A stretch of 37,690 nt of DNA. Source: CAMAPP01 sp046153685. Its GTDB lineage: Bacteria > Pseudomonadota > Alphaproteobacteria > CADEGL01. The notes under the pieces are model-generated. The model did no database searches and was not told where the DNA came from. It saw only the letters and a list, made by a program, of their open reading frames with translations. Shown piece after piece: positions 15,201 to 22,771 of this stretch; the first letter of the stretch is position 1, and every line of letters begins with the position of its first letter. Made by a program: the position numbers and the translations under genes. The stretch spans positions 1-37,690 of the forward strand of contig JBJXGH010000091.1 of NCBI GenBank assembly GCA_046153685.1. The letters run 5' to 3'.

Positions 15201-15353
15201 CAGGTCGATGCCTCGCTCACGCGCCAACACGAGGGCACGGGGCTCGGCCTGGCAATCAGCAAGCGGCTGATGGAACTGCACGGCGGTGCGCTCGGCATCG
15301 CGAGCGAGGAGGGGCTTGGCACGGTCGTAACGGTGCGGTTTCCCTTGGCGTGA
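12276..15353 (+). CDS. Orphan histidine kinase with five tandem PAS units
   Basis: The 1025-residue protein appears soluble, with no membrane segment. Residues 1-125 resemble a degenerate receiver-like or other alpha/beta domain (VILVAAR, GAIVLLCEEDNEEF, AGADECVVLPRG). Five PAS_3-like units follow to about 780, each opening with an N[LMI]PG..[FYL] motif (NLPGLVFRR, NMPGDVFRR, NLPGAVLQL, NIPGIIYQR, NLPGNVYRR) and closing with WDG..LD. The transmitter has FLANVSHELRTPLNAILGFS with phospho-acceptor His808, then N box NLLSNAIKF, G1 VTDTGIGIP, F box PFQQVD and G2 GTGLGLAI. It should phosphorylate a response regulator, but none is encoded in the window. It has its own AT-rich leader and converges on the acylase gene. 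Confidence 0.93.
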   Translation: MNNRAGAKVILVAARAEESRLAEFLASPASHAPSTTDDLELALERARTDPQAVVLHAGSGDVGAVERVVRARRALPYGAIVLLCEEDNEEFVHALLAAGADECVVLPRGMAGEGARAIARARVRRQALLKESTESELRLAAIHANLPGLVFRRRMTPDGALRYDYVSPSPVLLKHGHRPNSELGAVLSRTVPEDREPLMAAIRDSADDLSPFDFTRRVIAAGGNVRWMRSIATPHREPGGDVVWDGIVLDVTDQRQAEMRLKESEDRLAGIAANMPGDVFRRVLHPDGRITFNYVSPKSEELYGIHAASIEEDSKAFIDALHPEDRARWMEEVQRSARTLEHFDVEVRVRGMNGRYRWVRSIATTRRGEAGTVIWDGVTLDVDAIRSAQQALTRSESRMRNLAANLPGAVLQLARGADGRFACTFVSEGIAALIGHMPADIEGDGQILVEAIVPDDRPSFEEAIEEAARAFKPASWSGRIRARDGAVKWVDAAFQSVRDADGSFHWDGLLLDATERQRVERELQDREIHIANIAKNIPGIIYQRVLHRDGTVSYPYVSPGVKAMYGFEADEIMRDASIFPSRVVEEDRPLYDAEIARSARTMTPRRWEGRERMRDGTVLWVQIFGQPRRLENGDILWDGLLLDVTDRRNAELALEESEARLRSITDNLPGNVYRRVRHEDGRVSYPYVSWGLLDKVGIDTKSEFADPEKYLSLFHPEDFERLRMAYLHSGQDMAPLDFEGRLILPSGEVRWVNSMALPRRLPNGEIVWDGLSLDVTERKVAEEATIQAREAAEQASAAKSIFLANVSHELRTPLNAILGFSEVMRDELHGPIGVPEYAEYVRLIHSSGRHLLEVISDILDMSKIEAGRYVLRLEACDSVEIVEGAMSYVASKAEERQVELRSDLPAGLLPCAMDRRAARQVFLNLLSNAIKFTNAGGVVAIGATMGEPGYLDITVTDTGIGIPQDQLSRVAEPFQQVDASLTRQHEGTGLGLAISKRLMELHGGALGIASEEGLGTVVTVRFPLA

Positions 15354-15396
15354 ACCGGGCTTTCGGCGGAAGACCTATTCGAGGGCCGACCCTGCG

Positions 15397-17802
15397 TTAG
15401 TTTCCGCCGCTGTCCGGCGCCGTCCCGAGGTCCGCCCTGCGGAGCGGGGGTTCAAGCAAGAGCTCGCGGGAAAACTCGCGCGCGACGGTTTCAGGCTCAA
15501 GCGGCAGACGGATATAGCGGCCCTCGCGCCAAAGTTGCACTTGATCGAGAAAGGTCGAGGAGTTGAACCAACCGTCCTGACCGCCCAGAAGCACGAACCA
15601 GTTGGCGTCGGGATGCGACAGATCGGAGACATGGCGTGCTTGCGAACCGTAGCGCACGCGCCCCGGTTCGACCTTGAGGCCGTGCGCGGCTTTCATCAGT
15701 GTCTCGTTGCTGCCCCCGCTGGGGAGGTCGAGAAAGCGATAGGGCGTGCCGCCGAACGGCAAATCGGCGAGGGGGTGATGCAATTGCAGGCGATGGACGT
15801 GGCCCCAGGTGCCGTGTCGTGCGAGCGACTCGTCGGCCCTGGCGAAGGCGTGCCCGAGCAAGGGCGCGAGGGCATCGTCGTCGAGTTCGCCGAGCGCACG
15901 CAGGAAGGCGGCGCGGGCGAAACTACTTTGGCCAAGCCAAGCGAACTCGCGGGCGCGACCCGTGGCGCGGAACACGGCGGGCGCGAGCGTGGCGAAGAGC
16001 GATTCGAAAGCCAACGCGCCCCGCGAATCGACATCGTAATCACCCGACCATTCGCGCAGCAGCGCGAGGGTCTCGGCGGATTTTCCGGAAATGTCACGCG
16101 CACGGGCAAGCATCGCGTCGCGCGCCGCGCGCGCCGAGGACGAACGCACGTCTTGCTGCAGGCGCTTCATGTCATCGGGCCCGATCTTGGCGGTGCCGCC
16201 CAGTAGTTCGGCCATGCGCTCGATTCGGTCGCCCGGCGCGAAAAAATAGCCGATCGGCACAGGGAACGCGGCCGGGCGGTTGTTTGCCGAGGCGAGGAAG
16301 CCCGCGTCGGGATTAAGCGTCGCGGGCAATTCGTCCGGCCCCAACATGCGCCGCCAATCGACCGCGCGCTCGGCGGGGTTCTGCACGATATCGGCCGGCG
16401 GGGTCGCAGGCCGGCGTGGCAATCGGGTCGCGGTCGCCTGGCCGATATTGCCGCCGATATCGGCATAGACGAAGTTTTGCGCGGGCACGCCGAACGGCGC
16501 GAGGGCCGCGCGGAATTCAGGCCAGTTCGCCGCGCGGTTGACGCCCATCATGGCGGTGAGCTCGTCGGTCGCGAGATATCCGACCCAAGACAAGGCGAAC
16601 GGCGAACGCGAGGACTTTGGCACCATGGGCGTGTCCGAAATCACCGGGCCCAGGGAGGTCACGCGATTTTCCGCCTCGATATCGAACCAGAAGCGGCGCC
16701 CAATGGCGTGAGTCTCGATCTTGATTTCGTCGGCGGCGATGCCCGAGGCGTCGAACAGATCGCTGTTTGCCGCGCGCAGATTGGTGCCGCCCCAGGCAAT
16801 GTCGCGGTTGCGCCCGTAGGCGAAAACCGGGAGTCCCGGCGCCATCGCGCCGACCACGTGAAAGGAAGGCGAGCGCAAGCCCGCGAGCAGCCAAAGATTG
16901 GGCACCATGAGGCCGAGATGGGGATCGTTGGCGATAAGCGCGCCGCCCGTCGCACTGCGCGCGCCGGAGACAACGGCGCTGTTGCTGCCGCTGCGCGCGA
17001 AATTCTCGAGGATGCCCGCAAGGCGCGCGGCATGTTCGACCGCTTCGCGCTTTTCCGAGGTGAGCGGGGGGCGAAGGTCGTCCGATTCTGAATCATCCCG
17101 GGCCAGGCGAAACTCGGGCGGCAGCGCGAAGCTCGGCGGCGACAAGCCGCCAAGTTCGAGTGCTTGGCGCCAGATTCGCGGCCAATCCGGGTCGTCGCGA
17201 AAGGGCAGCAAGGCCATCCAGGTCAGCCACGTTACGTCTGTACCGGCGAGACGTCCCAGCGTCACCACGTCCTCGACCGCCCACGATTCGCGCGCGAGCG
17301 CGAAGACGCGGTACTCGTGAGGCGCTTGGCGCATGCGCGACTGATAGTGATTGATGCCGTCGACGAACCGGCTCACCCAATGCCGGGTTTCAGTTGGCCA
17401 GGCGGCGACGATGGCGCGAGCCGCCCGGTCAAAGCCGAGCGCGCGCAGCGACCGGTCGATATCGGTGAAGAACGGCCCGGCCATTTCGCTGATGCGGCCC
17501 TTCGCTACGCGGCGCGCGACTTCCATCTGGCCAAGACGAAGATGGGCGTGGACGAGGCCCAAAACGAAGGCGCCGTCCGCGTCGCTTTGCGCCTCGATAT
17601 AGGGGATCTGATGGTCGTTCCAACGCACGATGACGGGCGCGTCGAGCGGCAGACCGACCGTTGGAAAGGCGTCGAGACGGTCGTCGAGCGAGCTCGGTGC
17701 GGGCAGGGGCGCGTAAAGCGAGCAGCCTCCAAGCGAACACGCGAGCGCAAGCGCGGTTAGAAATTTCCGCGGCGCACGGCCGCAGGCACGGCTTTGCGCC
17801 AT
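15397..17802 (-). CDS. Penicillin acylase-family Ntn hydrolase, predicted lipoprotein
   Basis: The 801-residue precursor begins MAQSRACGRAPRKFLTALAL and has a lipobox SLGGC, so it should be lipid-anchored. The alpha-chain region contains APVIVRWNDHQIPYIEA and GFVHAHLR-like GLVHAHLRLGQMEVARRVA. Autocleavage should expose Ser273 in RSGSNSAVVSGA. The beta chain shows GGALIANDPHLGL, AYGRNRDIAWGGTN, NPDAGFLASANNRP and, near the end, GGSNETL. Family members hydrolyse penicillin G, cephalosporins, N-acyl homoserine lactones or other amides; the substrate here is unknown. I chose ATG 17802 because it gives a proper signal peptide; it follows the speE stop by one base, so the two genes are coupled. 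An in-frame start at 17907 would lie inside speE. Confidence 0.9.
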   Translation of the reverse strand: MAQSRACGRAPRKFLTALALACSLGGCSLYAPLPAPSSLDDRLDAFPTVGLPLDAPVIVRWNDHQIPYIEAQSDADGAFVLGLVHAHLRLGQMEVARRVAKGRISEMAGPFFTDIDRSLRALGFDRAARAIVAAWPTETRHWVSRFVDGINHYQSRMRQAPHEYRVFALARESWAVEDVVTLGRLAGTDVTWLTWMALLPFRDDPDWPRIWRQALELGGLSPPSFALPPEFRLARDDSESDDLRPPLTSEKREAVEHAARLAGILENFARSGSNSAVVSGARSATGGALIANDPHLGLMVPNLWLLAGLRSPSFHVVGAMAPGLPVFAYGRNRDIAWGGTNLRAANSDLFDASGIAADEIKIETHAIGRRFWFDIEAENRVTSLGPVISDTPMVPKSSRSPFALSWVGYLATDELTAMMGVNRAANWPEFRAALAPFGVPAQNFVYADIGGNIGQATATRLPRRPATPPADIVQNPAERAVDWRRMLGPDELPATLNPDAGFLASANNRPAAFPVPIGYFFAPGDRIERMAELLGGTAKIGPDDMKRLQQDVRSSSARAARDAMLARARDISGKSAETLALLREWSGDYDVDSRGALAFESLFATLAPAVFRATGRAREFAWLGQSSFARAAFLRALGELDDDALAPLLGHAFARADESLARHGTWGHVHRLQLHHPLADLPFGGTPYRFLDLPSGGSNETLMKAAHGLKVEPGRVRYGSQARHVSDLSHPDANWFVLLGGQDGWFNSSTFLDQVQLWREGRYIRLPLEPETVAREFSRELLLEPPLRRADLGTAPDSGGN

Positions 17803-17803
17803 C

Positions 17804-18661
17804 TCAGCGGACGAGGCGGCGCACCCAGGGTGGCAGGGCAAAGGCCGCACGGTGTACCTCGGGCGTATAGTAGTCGGTCGCGAAGCCCGCCGCCGAATAC
17901 CGCGCATCGAGCGTGGCCAAATCCGCCGCCTTCGCCAAATCGGTGCCCTGGCTGCCCCAGGTCAGCGCCATGTAACCGCCGACATAGGTCGGCACCACCG
18001 AGAGGAAGACGCCGTGATGGGGGAAGACCTGGCGATGCTGGGCGTAGGTCTCGGTCAGTTCGTCGGGTTGGTAGTGGGGCACGCCGTTCTGGAACACAGC
18101 CACGCCTGTTGGCGACATGGCGCGCTTGATGAGTTCGTAATACTGAGTGGCGAACAGGACTTTCGCCGGGCCTACGGGGTCGGGGCGGTCGGTGATCACG
18201 ACGTCGTACCCTCCGGCCGCCGCGCGTTTTAAGAACTCGAATGCGTCTTCGACGTGGATCGAGAGGCGGGAATCGGCGAAGGCGGCCGCATTGATGTGCT
18301 TGAAGTGAACCTTGCAGGTTTCAATTACCCGACCGTCGATTTCGACCATGTCGACGCTTTCGACGCTCTTGTGCTTCAAGACCTCTTCGGCGATCGCCGC
18401 GTCGCCGCCGCCGGCGATCAGCACGCGCTTGGCCTTCCCGAGTGCGAAAATCGGCACATGGGCCAACATTTCCGAATAAGCACATTCGTCGCGGTCGGTG
18501 AGTTGGACGATGTCGTCGAGCACCAGAACCCGTCCGTTCAGCGCCGAATCGAAGATCCGCAGCCGTTGAAACGGTGACTGTTCGTCAGCCAGAAATTCGC
18601 CGACCACACCGAAGGATTGCGCGTAACCGTTGTAAAGTGCCTCGACGAACATGCCAGCCAT
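17804..18661 (-). CDS. speE: Spermidine synthase (polyamine aminopropyltransferase)
   Basis: The 285-residue protein has the SpeE layout: an N-terminal beta domain (FGVVGEFLADEQSPFQRLRIF, LVLDDIVQLTDRDECAYSEM), then the Rossmann methyltransferase-like domain with VLIAGGGDAAIAEEVLKH, DMVEIDGRVIETCK, HVEDAFEFL, ITDRPDPVGPA and FQNGVPHYQPDEL. It should transfer an aminopropyl group from decarboxylated S-adenosylmethionine to putrescine. Compared with enteric enzymes, GGGDG is GGGDA and DxTDPIGP is DRPDPVGP. The substituted positions lie near the substrate site, so preference for another polyamine is possible. No speD gene is in the window. It is the first gene of a pair with the acylase lipoprotein. 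Confidence 0.92.
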   Translation of the reverse strand: MAGMFVEALYNGYAQSFGVVGEFLADEQSPFQRLRIFDSALNGRVLVLDDIVQLTDRDECAYSEMLAHVPIFALGKAKRVLIAGGGDAAIAEEVLKHKSVESVDMVEIDGRVIETCKVHFKHINAAAFADSRLSIHVEDAFEFLKRAAAGGYDVVITDRPDPVGPAKVLFATQYYELIKRAMSPTGVAVFQNGVPHYQPDELTETYAQHRQVFPHHGVFLSVVPTYVGGYMALTWGSQGTDLAKAADLATLDARYSAAGFATDYYTPEVHRAAFALPPWVRRLVR

Positions 18662-19120
18662 GTGTCCCTCGTTCGTATCGCTCGATCCTACCGCCGCCGC
18701 TTACGACGATCGGTAGCGGAGCCGTGTCCCACGGAGCCGAAGGGGCATGTGCCCGCGCGGCACTCGCCTTATTGCCGATCCGGCGGCGCATTGCATGCGA
18801 AATTCTCGTGACGGTCGCGTTAAGCCGCCCCGGATCTTCGAGTGTCGATCGGGCGGTCCGCGCGCCTCTGGGGCGCAATCGGGGTCGTTCGCGATTCCTT
18901 AATGCCATTGGCGCCGGCCATCTGATTGGGCTGGAAGGATTCCGAAGTTCCAATTATGAATCATGGCCTTGACGTCGATCGGGCCGGCGGGTAGCCGCGA
19001 TGACTCGACGCGTCCCCGATGAAGGCGCATGGGGCCATTGGTCGGGCGGCCATGATCCATGATCAATGTCGTCGACAATCAGGCAATGTCACAGAGGGAG
19101 CGCCGCCGAGTTGCAATGCT

Positions 19121-19143
19121 TGGCAGGCACAGTTAGCCTGCCA
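19121..19143. repeat. Perfect 8-bp inverted repeat
   Basis: TGGCAGGC (19121-19128) and GCCTGCCA (19136-19143) pair perfectly around ACAGTTA. No T-run follows on either strand, so it is more likely an operator or part of a structured RNA than a terminator. It lies 165 bp upstream of the M23 peptidase start. Confidence 0.65.
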
Positions 19144-19177
19144 GTGGGCATAGTGACCAAGGGGCCGAGAGGGGCCG

Positions 19178-19201
19178 GGCGCGCGGTTTTTGCGGCGCGC
19201 C
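19178..19201. repeat. Perfect 7-bp GC inverted repeat with T-rich loop
   Basis: GGCGCGC (19178-19184) and GCGCGCC (19195-19201) flank the loop GGTTTTTGCG. The T-run is in the loop and not after the stem, which argues against an intrinsic terminator. It is the second stem within 60 bp in the M23 upstream region. Confidence 0.6.
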
Positions 19202-19308
19202 AATTCCGGCTCCGATCAGTGAATAGATAAGCCTGGTACGCCGCCCAAATACGGCGAGCGTGTTCAGTGGCCCCAGCCGAATGGGCGGCCGGTTGACAGG
19301 GAGCACTG

Positions 19309-20613
19309 GTGAAGCGATCCAAGCATAAGATCCGCGCACCGTTTCACGCCGTGCGCGCCCTTGGCCGATTGACGCCTCCGCCGCGGCAAATATTGATCCG
19401 CGAGCGCGGTCAGGTGCGCTATGTCAGCCTTTCCTCGCGCCGCCAACTGGTTGCGGCTGCGGTAGGGTTCTTCGTCCTTGCGGGCCTGATGGCCGGAGTG
19501 GCTGGGCTGCTCGTTTACGATCGCCGGTTGAGCGAAGTTCATACCGCGCTTGAGGAATCGCAAGCCTCGCACCGTTTCCTGCTTAGTTCGATCGACGGTT
19601 ACAAGGAAACCTTTGCCTCCGTCACGCGCGGTGTCGATGACGACATCGCGGGTCTCGTGAATCTAATCGAGCACAGCCGTTTGCTTCAGGACGAGCTCGA
19701 AATGGTCAAGCGCCGGCTCTCTGGATCGGGCCCCGAGAGCGAACGCGTGGCGAGCTTGCAGCGCGCGGTATCGAACGATCTCCAGGGAATGGAAGGCGCG
19801 CTCAAGGCCGTCGAGGGCCGGGGCCACCGGCTCAAGCCGAGCGTGTCCGCGCTGCAAGTCGATGGCGCGCCTCAGCCGCCGCCGGTGGACGGGGCGCGGG
19901 CGGGCGCACGGCTCGCCGATATCGAGACTCGACTTGCAGCCATGCAGGCGAAGGAACGCGATATCCTCCAACGCTTGGCCGATACCACTGTCGTGCAGAT
20001 GGAGCAGGCCGAGCGCGCGATTCGCACCGCGGGGTTGGATGTCGAGAAATTGCTTGCCGACCTCATGGGCGAGGGCGCGGGCCGAGGCGGTCCGTACGTC
20101 GCCCTCGGCGGCGAAGCGGCGCGCGGCCTTGTCGAGGCCCGCAAGCGCCGGACGGACGAGCAATTGGCGCGATGGGAAGGCTTGCAACAGGTCGTGAAGT
20201 TCGTGCCCTTGGCGGCGCCTATGCGCGACTATTACCTTGTCAGCGGCTTCGGGCCGCGCAGCGATCCGTTCATTGGCAAGCCGGCCATGCATTACGGCGC
20301 CGATCTTTCGGGACCCGTGGGCTCGCCCATTCTCGCAACCGCCGCGGGGCGCGTGGCGTTCGTCGGTTGGAAGGACCGCTACGGCAAGACGGTCGAGATC
20401 GATCACGGCATCGGCGTGCGTACGCGCTACGGGCACTTGAAGCGCACGCTCGTGCGCACCGGGCAAAGCGTGCGGGCGGGCGACGACTTGGGCGAGATGG
20501 GCAGCACCGGCCGCTCGACGGGTGCCCATCTGCATTACGAGATTCACGTGAGAGGCGAACCGAGCGATCCGATGCGCTTCATCAAGGCGGGACAGAATGT
20601 TCGCAAGAGGTGA
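19309..20613 (+). CDS. Membrane-anchored M23 (LytM) peptidoglycan endopeptidase
   Basis: The 434-residue protein has a short cytoplasmic N-terminus, one membrane segment (about 45-68, LVAAAVGFFVLAGLMAGVAG), a predicted coiled coil from about 75 to 300 broken by a Pro-rich linker near 188, and a C-terminal LytM domain. The zinc ligands are His328 and Asp332 in MHYGADLSG and His409 in AHLHYEIH, with His407 as second catalytic His. It should cut peptide crosslinks in peptidoglycan. The start is GTG 19309 with GGGAG six bases upstream. Its last 17 bases overlap the bactofilin gene. This pairing is known for LmdC-BacA in stalked bacteria and Csd1-CcmA in Helicobacter, so a role in localised wall remodelling is likely. 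Confidence 0.92.
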   Translation: MKRSKHKIRAPFHAVRALGRLTPPPRQILIRERGQVRYVSLSSRRQLVAAAVGFFVLAGLMAGVAGLLVYDRRLSEVHTALEESQASHRFLLSSIDGYKETFASVTRGVDDDIAGLVNLIEHSRLLQDELEMVKRRLSGSGPESERVASLQRAVSNDLQGMEGALKAVEGRGHRLKPSVSALQVDGAPQPPPVDGARAGARLADIETRLAAMQAKERDILQRLADTTVVQMEQAERAIRTAGLDVEKLLADLMGEGAGRGGPYVALGGEAARGLVEARKRRTDEQLARWEGLQQVVKFVPLAAPMRDYYLVSGFGPRSDPFIGKPAMHYGADLSGPVGSPILATAAGRVAFVGWKDRYGKTVEIDHGIGVRTRYGHLKRTLVRTGQSVRAGDDLGEMGSTGRSTGAHLHYEIHVRGEPSDPMRFIKAGQNVRKR

Positions 20614-21040
20614 GAAAAACGGCGCGCGATTCGGATCGGGCGGACAAATGCCCTCGATCATCGCCGCGGATGTGCGAATCGTCGGGCAGTTTTCGAGTCA
20701 GGGCGACGTGCAAATCGACGGCACCGTCGAGGGCGATGTCCGGGCCAAAACCGTGACCATCGGCCCCACGGGGGCGATCACGGGCGAGGTGGTGGCGGAT
20801 TCGATCAGCATCAGCGGCGCAGTGAACGGCCGGTTGCGGGCAAAAAATGTGTCGCTCGCCCGGAGCGCGCGCGTGAAAGGCGATATCGCGCACGAAAGCC
20901 TGTCGATCGAAGCAGGCGCCCAATTCGAGGGCCAGGTGGAGCGTCTGGACGGCGTGGCAATGCCTGCCGAGGGTGCGCGCATCAACGCCAACGCCACCGT
21001 TTCGCCGCCATCGACAGTGGCAGTCGTAAAGGTCGCCTAG
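20597..21040 (+). CDS. Bactofilin cytoskeletal protein
   Basis: This 147-residue protein has a short disordered N-terminus and a right-handed beta-helix bactofilin core of about 100 residues with the repeating pattern of short strands: IIAADVRIVGQF, GDVQIDGTVEGDV, TVTIGPTGAITGEV, ADSISISGAVNGRL, NVSLARSARVKGDI, SLSIEAGAQFEGQV. A short tail ends PPSTVAVVKVA. Bactofilins form filaments without nucleotide and recruit wall enzymes. The ATG lies 17 bases inside the M23 peptidase gene, so the two are co-translated and probably act together at the membrane. Confidence 0.95.
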   Translation: MFARGEKNGARFGSGGQMPSIIAADVRIVGQFSSQGDVQIDGTVEGDVRAKTVTIGPTGAITGEVVADSISISGAVNGRLRAKNVSLARSARVKGDIAHESLSIEAGAQFEGQVERLDGVAMPAEGARINANATVSPPSTVAVVKVA

Positions 21041-21200
21041 CACGCAAGCGGCGCGCCGGAATTGGCGTCTTGCACGCGCCATCGGGATCCCGGGCAATCG
21101 TTGGAGGGCGAACGGGTTTCCAATCTCGGATGCCGCCACAGCGGGAGCATTCGCGATCGAGACGATCCCCAGCCAGGGCCTACATGATCAGGGCACGATT

Positions 21201-22058
21201 TTAGGGATCGAGACCCGCGAGCAAGGCGTCGATTGCGGCGCGCGCGGCCGGCTCCGATAGGCTCGGCGCGTGTCCGACGCCCGGCACCACAACAGCCGCG
21301 AGATCGCGATTGGTGGCCGCCATGCGCGCGAAGGTCGCGGTGGAAAGCACATCGGAGCGCGCGCCGCGCACGGCGACCGTCGGAATCTTCGCCAATCCCT
21401 GGAAAATGACCCATAGATCGGGAATTGACGCCATGCCCGAAACGAGTGGGCGGGCCAGATTGACGTCCCAATCGAAGTGTAGCCTGCCGTCCTCGCCCTC
21501 GCGAAAAGTGGACCGGGCCATGTCGAGCCAGGCTTCGTCGCCGTTCAAGGGTAGATCGGGAAACATGGCGCGCAATTCCTCGGCGGCTTCCAGCCAATTC
21601 CGCTGCACCCGGTCGCATCCGATATAGGCGAAGATGCGTGCGAGGCCCGAGGGATCGAGATCGGGTCCGCAATCGTTCATCACGATGCCGGCAACCGACG
21701 TGGGCGACATGATTGCCATGGCCGCCGAAAGCAAGCCGCCCATCGAGGTGCCGATGAAGACCGCACGCGGCACTTGGGCGAGCGTCGTCAGGTGGCGGAG
21801 GTCGTCGAGATAGGCTCGGGGCTGGTAATTGCGCCAATCAACATCGTACTGCGACCGCCCGCGGCCACGATAATCCGGGCACAGCACGCGCCGATCGCGC
21901 CCCAGGCGCGAGGCGAGGGCGTGAAAATCCTTGGAATTGCGTGTCAATCCCGTGAGACATACGACCGGCACGCGGCGCGAGGCGCGCTCGCCGTATTCGC
22001 GGCAATAGAGCGCGAGGCCGTCCTGGGCCGAAAATCGCAATTCGCGGTATTCGGTCAT
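21201..22058 (-). CDS. Alpha/beta-fold hydrolase
   Basis: The 285-residue protein shows a complete catalytic triad: Ser105 in FIGTSMGGLLSA, an Asp in VRGARSDVLS and a His in GVGHAPSLSEP. The oxyanion region is VVCLTGLTRNSKDF, and CPDYRGRGRSQYD is the conserved strand-4 segment. It looks like an esterase/lactonase-type enzyme; the substrate cannot be told. I chose ATG 22058, whose bases overlap the dehalogenase stop (ATGA), instead of a much longer frame that would sit inside that gene. It is the last gene of the slt-dehalogenase-hydrolase operon. Confidence 0.88.
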   Translation of the reverse strand: MTEYRELRFSAQDGLALYCREYGERASRRVPVVCLTGLTRNSKDFHALASRLGRDRRVLCPDYRGRGRSQYDVDWRNYQPRAYLDDLRHLTTLAQVPRAVFIGTSMGGLLSAAMAIMSPTSVAGIVMNDCGPDLDPSGLARIFAYIGCDRVQRNWLEAAEELRAMFPDLPLNGDEAWLDMARSTFREGEDGRLHFDWDVNLARPLVSGMASIPDLWVIFQGLAKIPTVAVRGARSDVLSTATFARMAATNRDLAAVVVPGVGHAPSLSEPAARAAIDALLAGLDP

Positions 22059-22771
22059 GCGCTGGAGATGCCGAGAAGAGCGGGGAGTTCGGTCAGGTCG
22101 CGGATTTCCGCCGCGAGTGTCCCGGGCAATATTTCGCGTGGCAGGCCCGCACGGTTCACCCATGCCGCGCGAAATCCGAAAACGGCCGCGCCGTGGGCGT
22201 CCCAACCATTGGACGACAAGAAGCATATTTCGGTAGGGTGCACGCCCATGCGCGCCTCGGCGAGCGCGTACGCCGAGGGATGGGGCTTGAAGATGCCCGC
22301 GTCCTCGATTGATAGGACATGATCGAGCAGGGGTACGATGCCGGCATTGGCGACCGCGTCGGCGAGCATGGCGGGCGAGCCATTCGACAGAATGGCGCGC
22401 TTCAGGCCAGCTTCCTTGAGCGCCTTTAGCACACCCGCCACCTCGGTATAGGCATCAAGGCGCCGGTAACATTCCATAAGGCGGTTATGGAGGACGCCAT
22501 CCGCCAGGCCGAGTTCGGCCAGCGTGACTGTTAGCGCTTCGCCTGTGACGGTCCAGAAATCCGCGTGGCGGCCCATCAGGCTGCGCAGCCAAGTGTATTG
22601 CAATTGCCGGAGCCGCCACCGCGCCGAGAGCTCGGCGTCCTTGCCGCCAAGCGCATCGCGGCAGCGAGCGGCCGCGGCGGTAAAGTCGAACAACGTGCCG
22701 TAAGCGTCGAAAACGCAGGCGCGGATCTCCCCAAGGCGCGGGGTCGGCAATACCCGCCGCCGAGGTGTCAC
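22055..22771 (-). CDS. Haloacid dehalogenase, type II (L-2-haloacid dehalogenase-like)
   Basis: The 238-residue protein has the HAD core in family order: nucleophile Asp22 in VFDAYGTLFD, the substrate-binding RWRLRQLQYTWLRSLM and FWTVTGEAL region, SNGSPAML, Lys in IFKPHPSAY and SSNGWDAHGAAVFGF. These match the residues used by L-2-haloacid dehalogenases to hydrolyse 2-haloalkanoates to 2-hydroxy acids, and not a generic phosphatase. The start is GTG 22771, overlapping the transglycosylase stop (GTGA). Its place behind a wall enzyme is unexpected and gives no clue to a natural substrate. Confidence 0.9.
   Translation of the reverse strand: MTPRRRVLPTPRLGEIRACVFDAYGTLFDFTAAAARCRDALGGKDAELSARWRLRQLQYTWLRSLMGRHADFWTVTGEALTVTLAELGLADGVLHNRLMECYRRLDAYTEVAGVLKALKEAGLKRAILSNGSPAMLADAVANAGIVPLLDHVLSIEDAGIFKPHPSAYALAEARMGVHPTEICFLSSNGWDAHGAAVFGFRAAWVNRAGLPREILPGTLAAEIRDLTELPALLGISSA

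Larger units (their letters stand above)
18662..19308. other. Long noncoding region between divergent speE and M23 peptidase genes
   Basis: About 650 bp separate two divergent genes and no frame in it resembles a protein I know. Both promoters must be here, but no clear -35/-10 pair stands out. It contains a tandem duplication of CATGATC (19051-19064) and two strong inverted repeats near the right end (19121-19143 and 19178-19201). Given its length, a small RNA or short peptide gene cannot be excluded. Confidence 0.6.

Noticed and set aside
18574..18972. 132-codon frame in the speE upstream gap
   Set aside because: No ribosome site, no recognisable domain, and it begins inside speE; composition is that of GC-rich noncoding DNA.
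22059..22226. Longer N-terminus for the alpha/beta hydrolase
   Set aside because: It would lie wholly within the dehalogenase gene and has no family similarity; ATG 22058 with 4-nt overlap is the better start.
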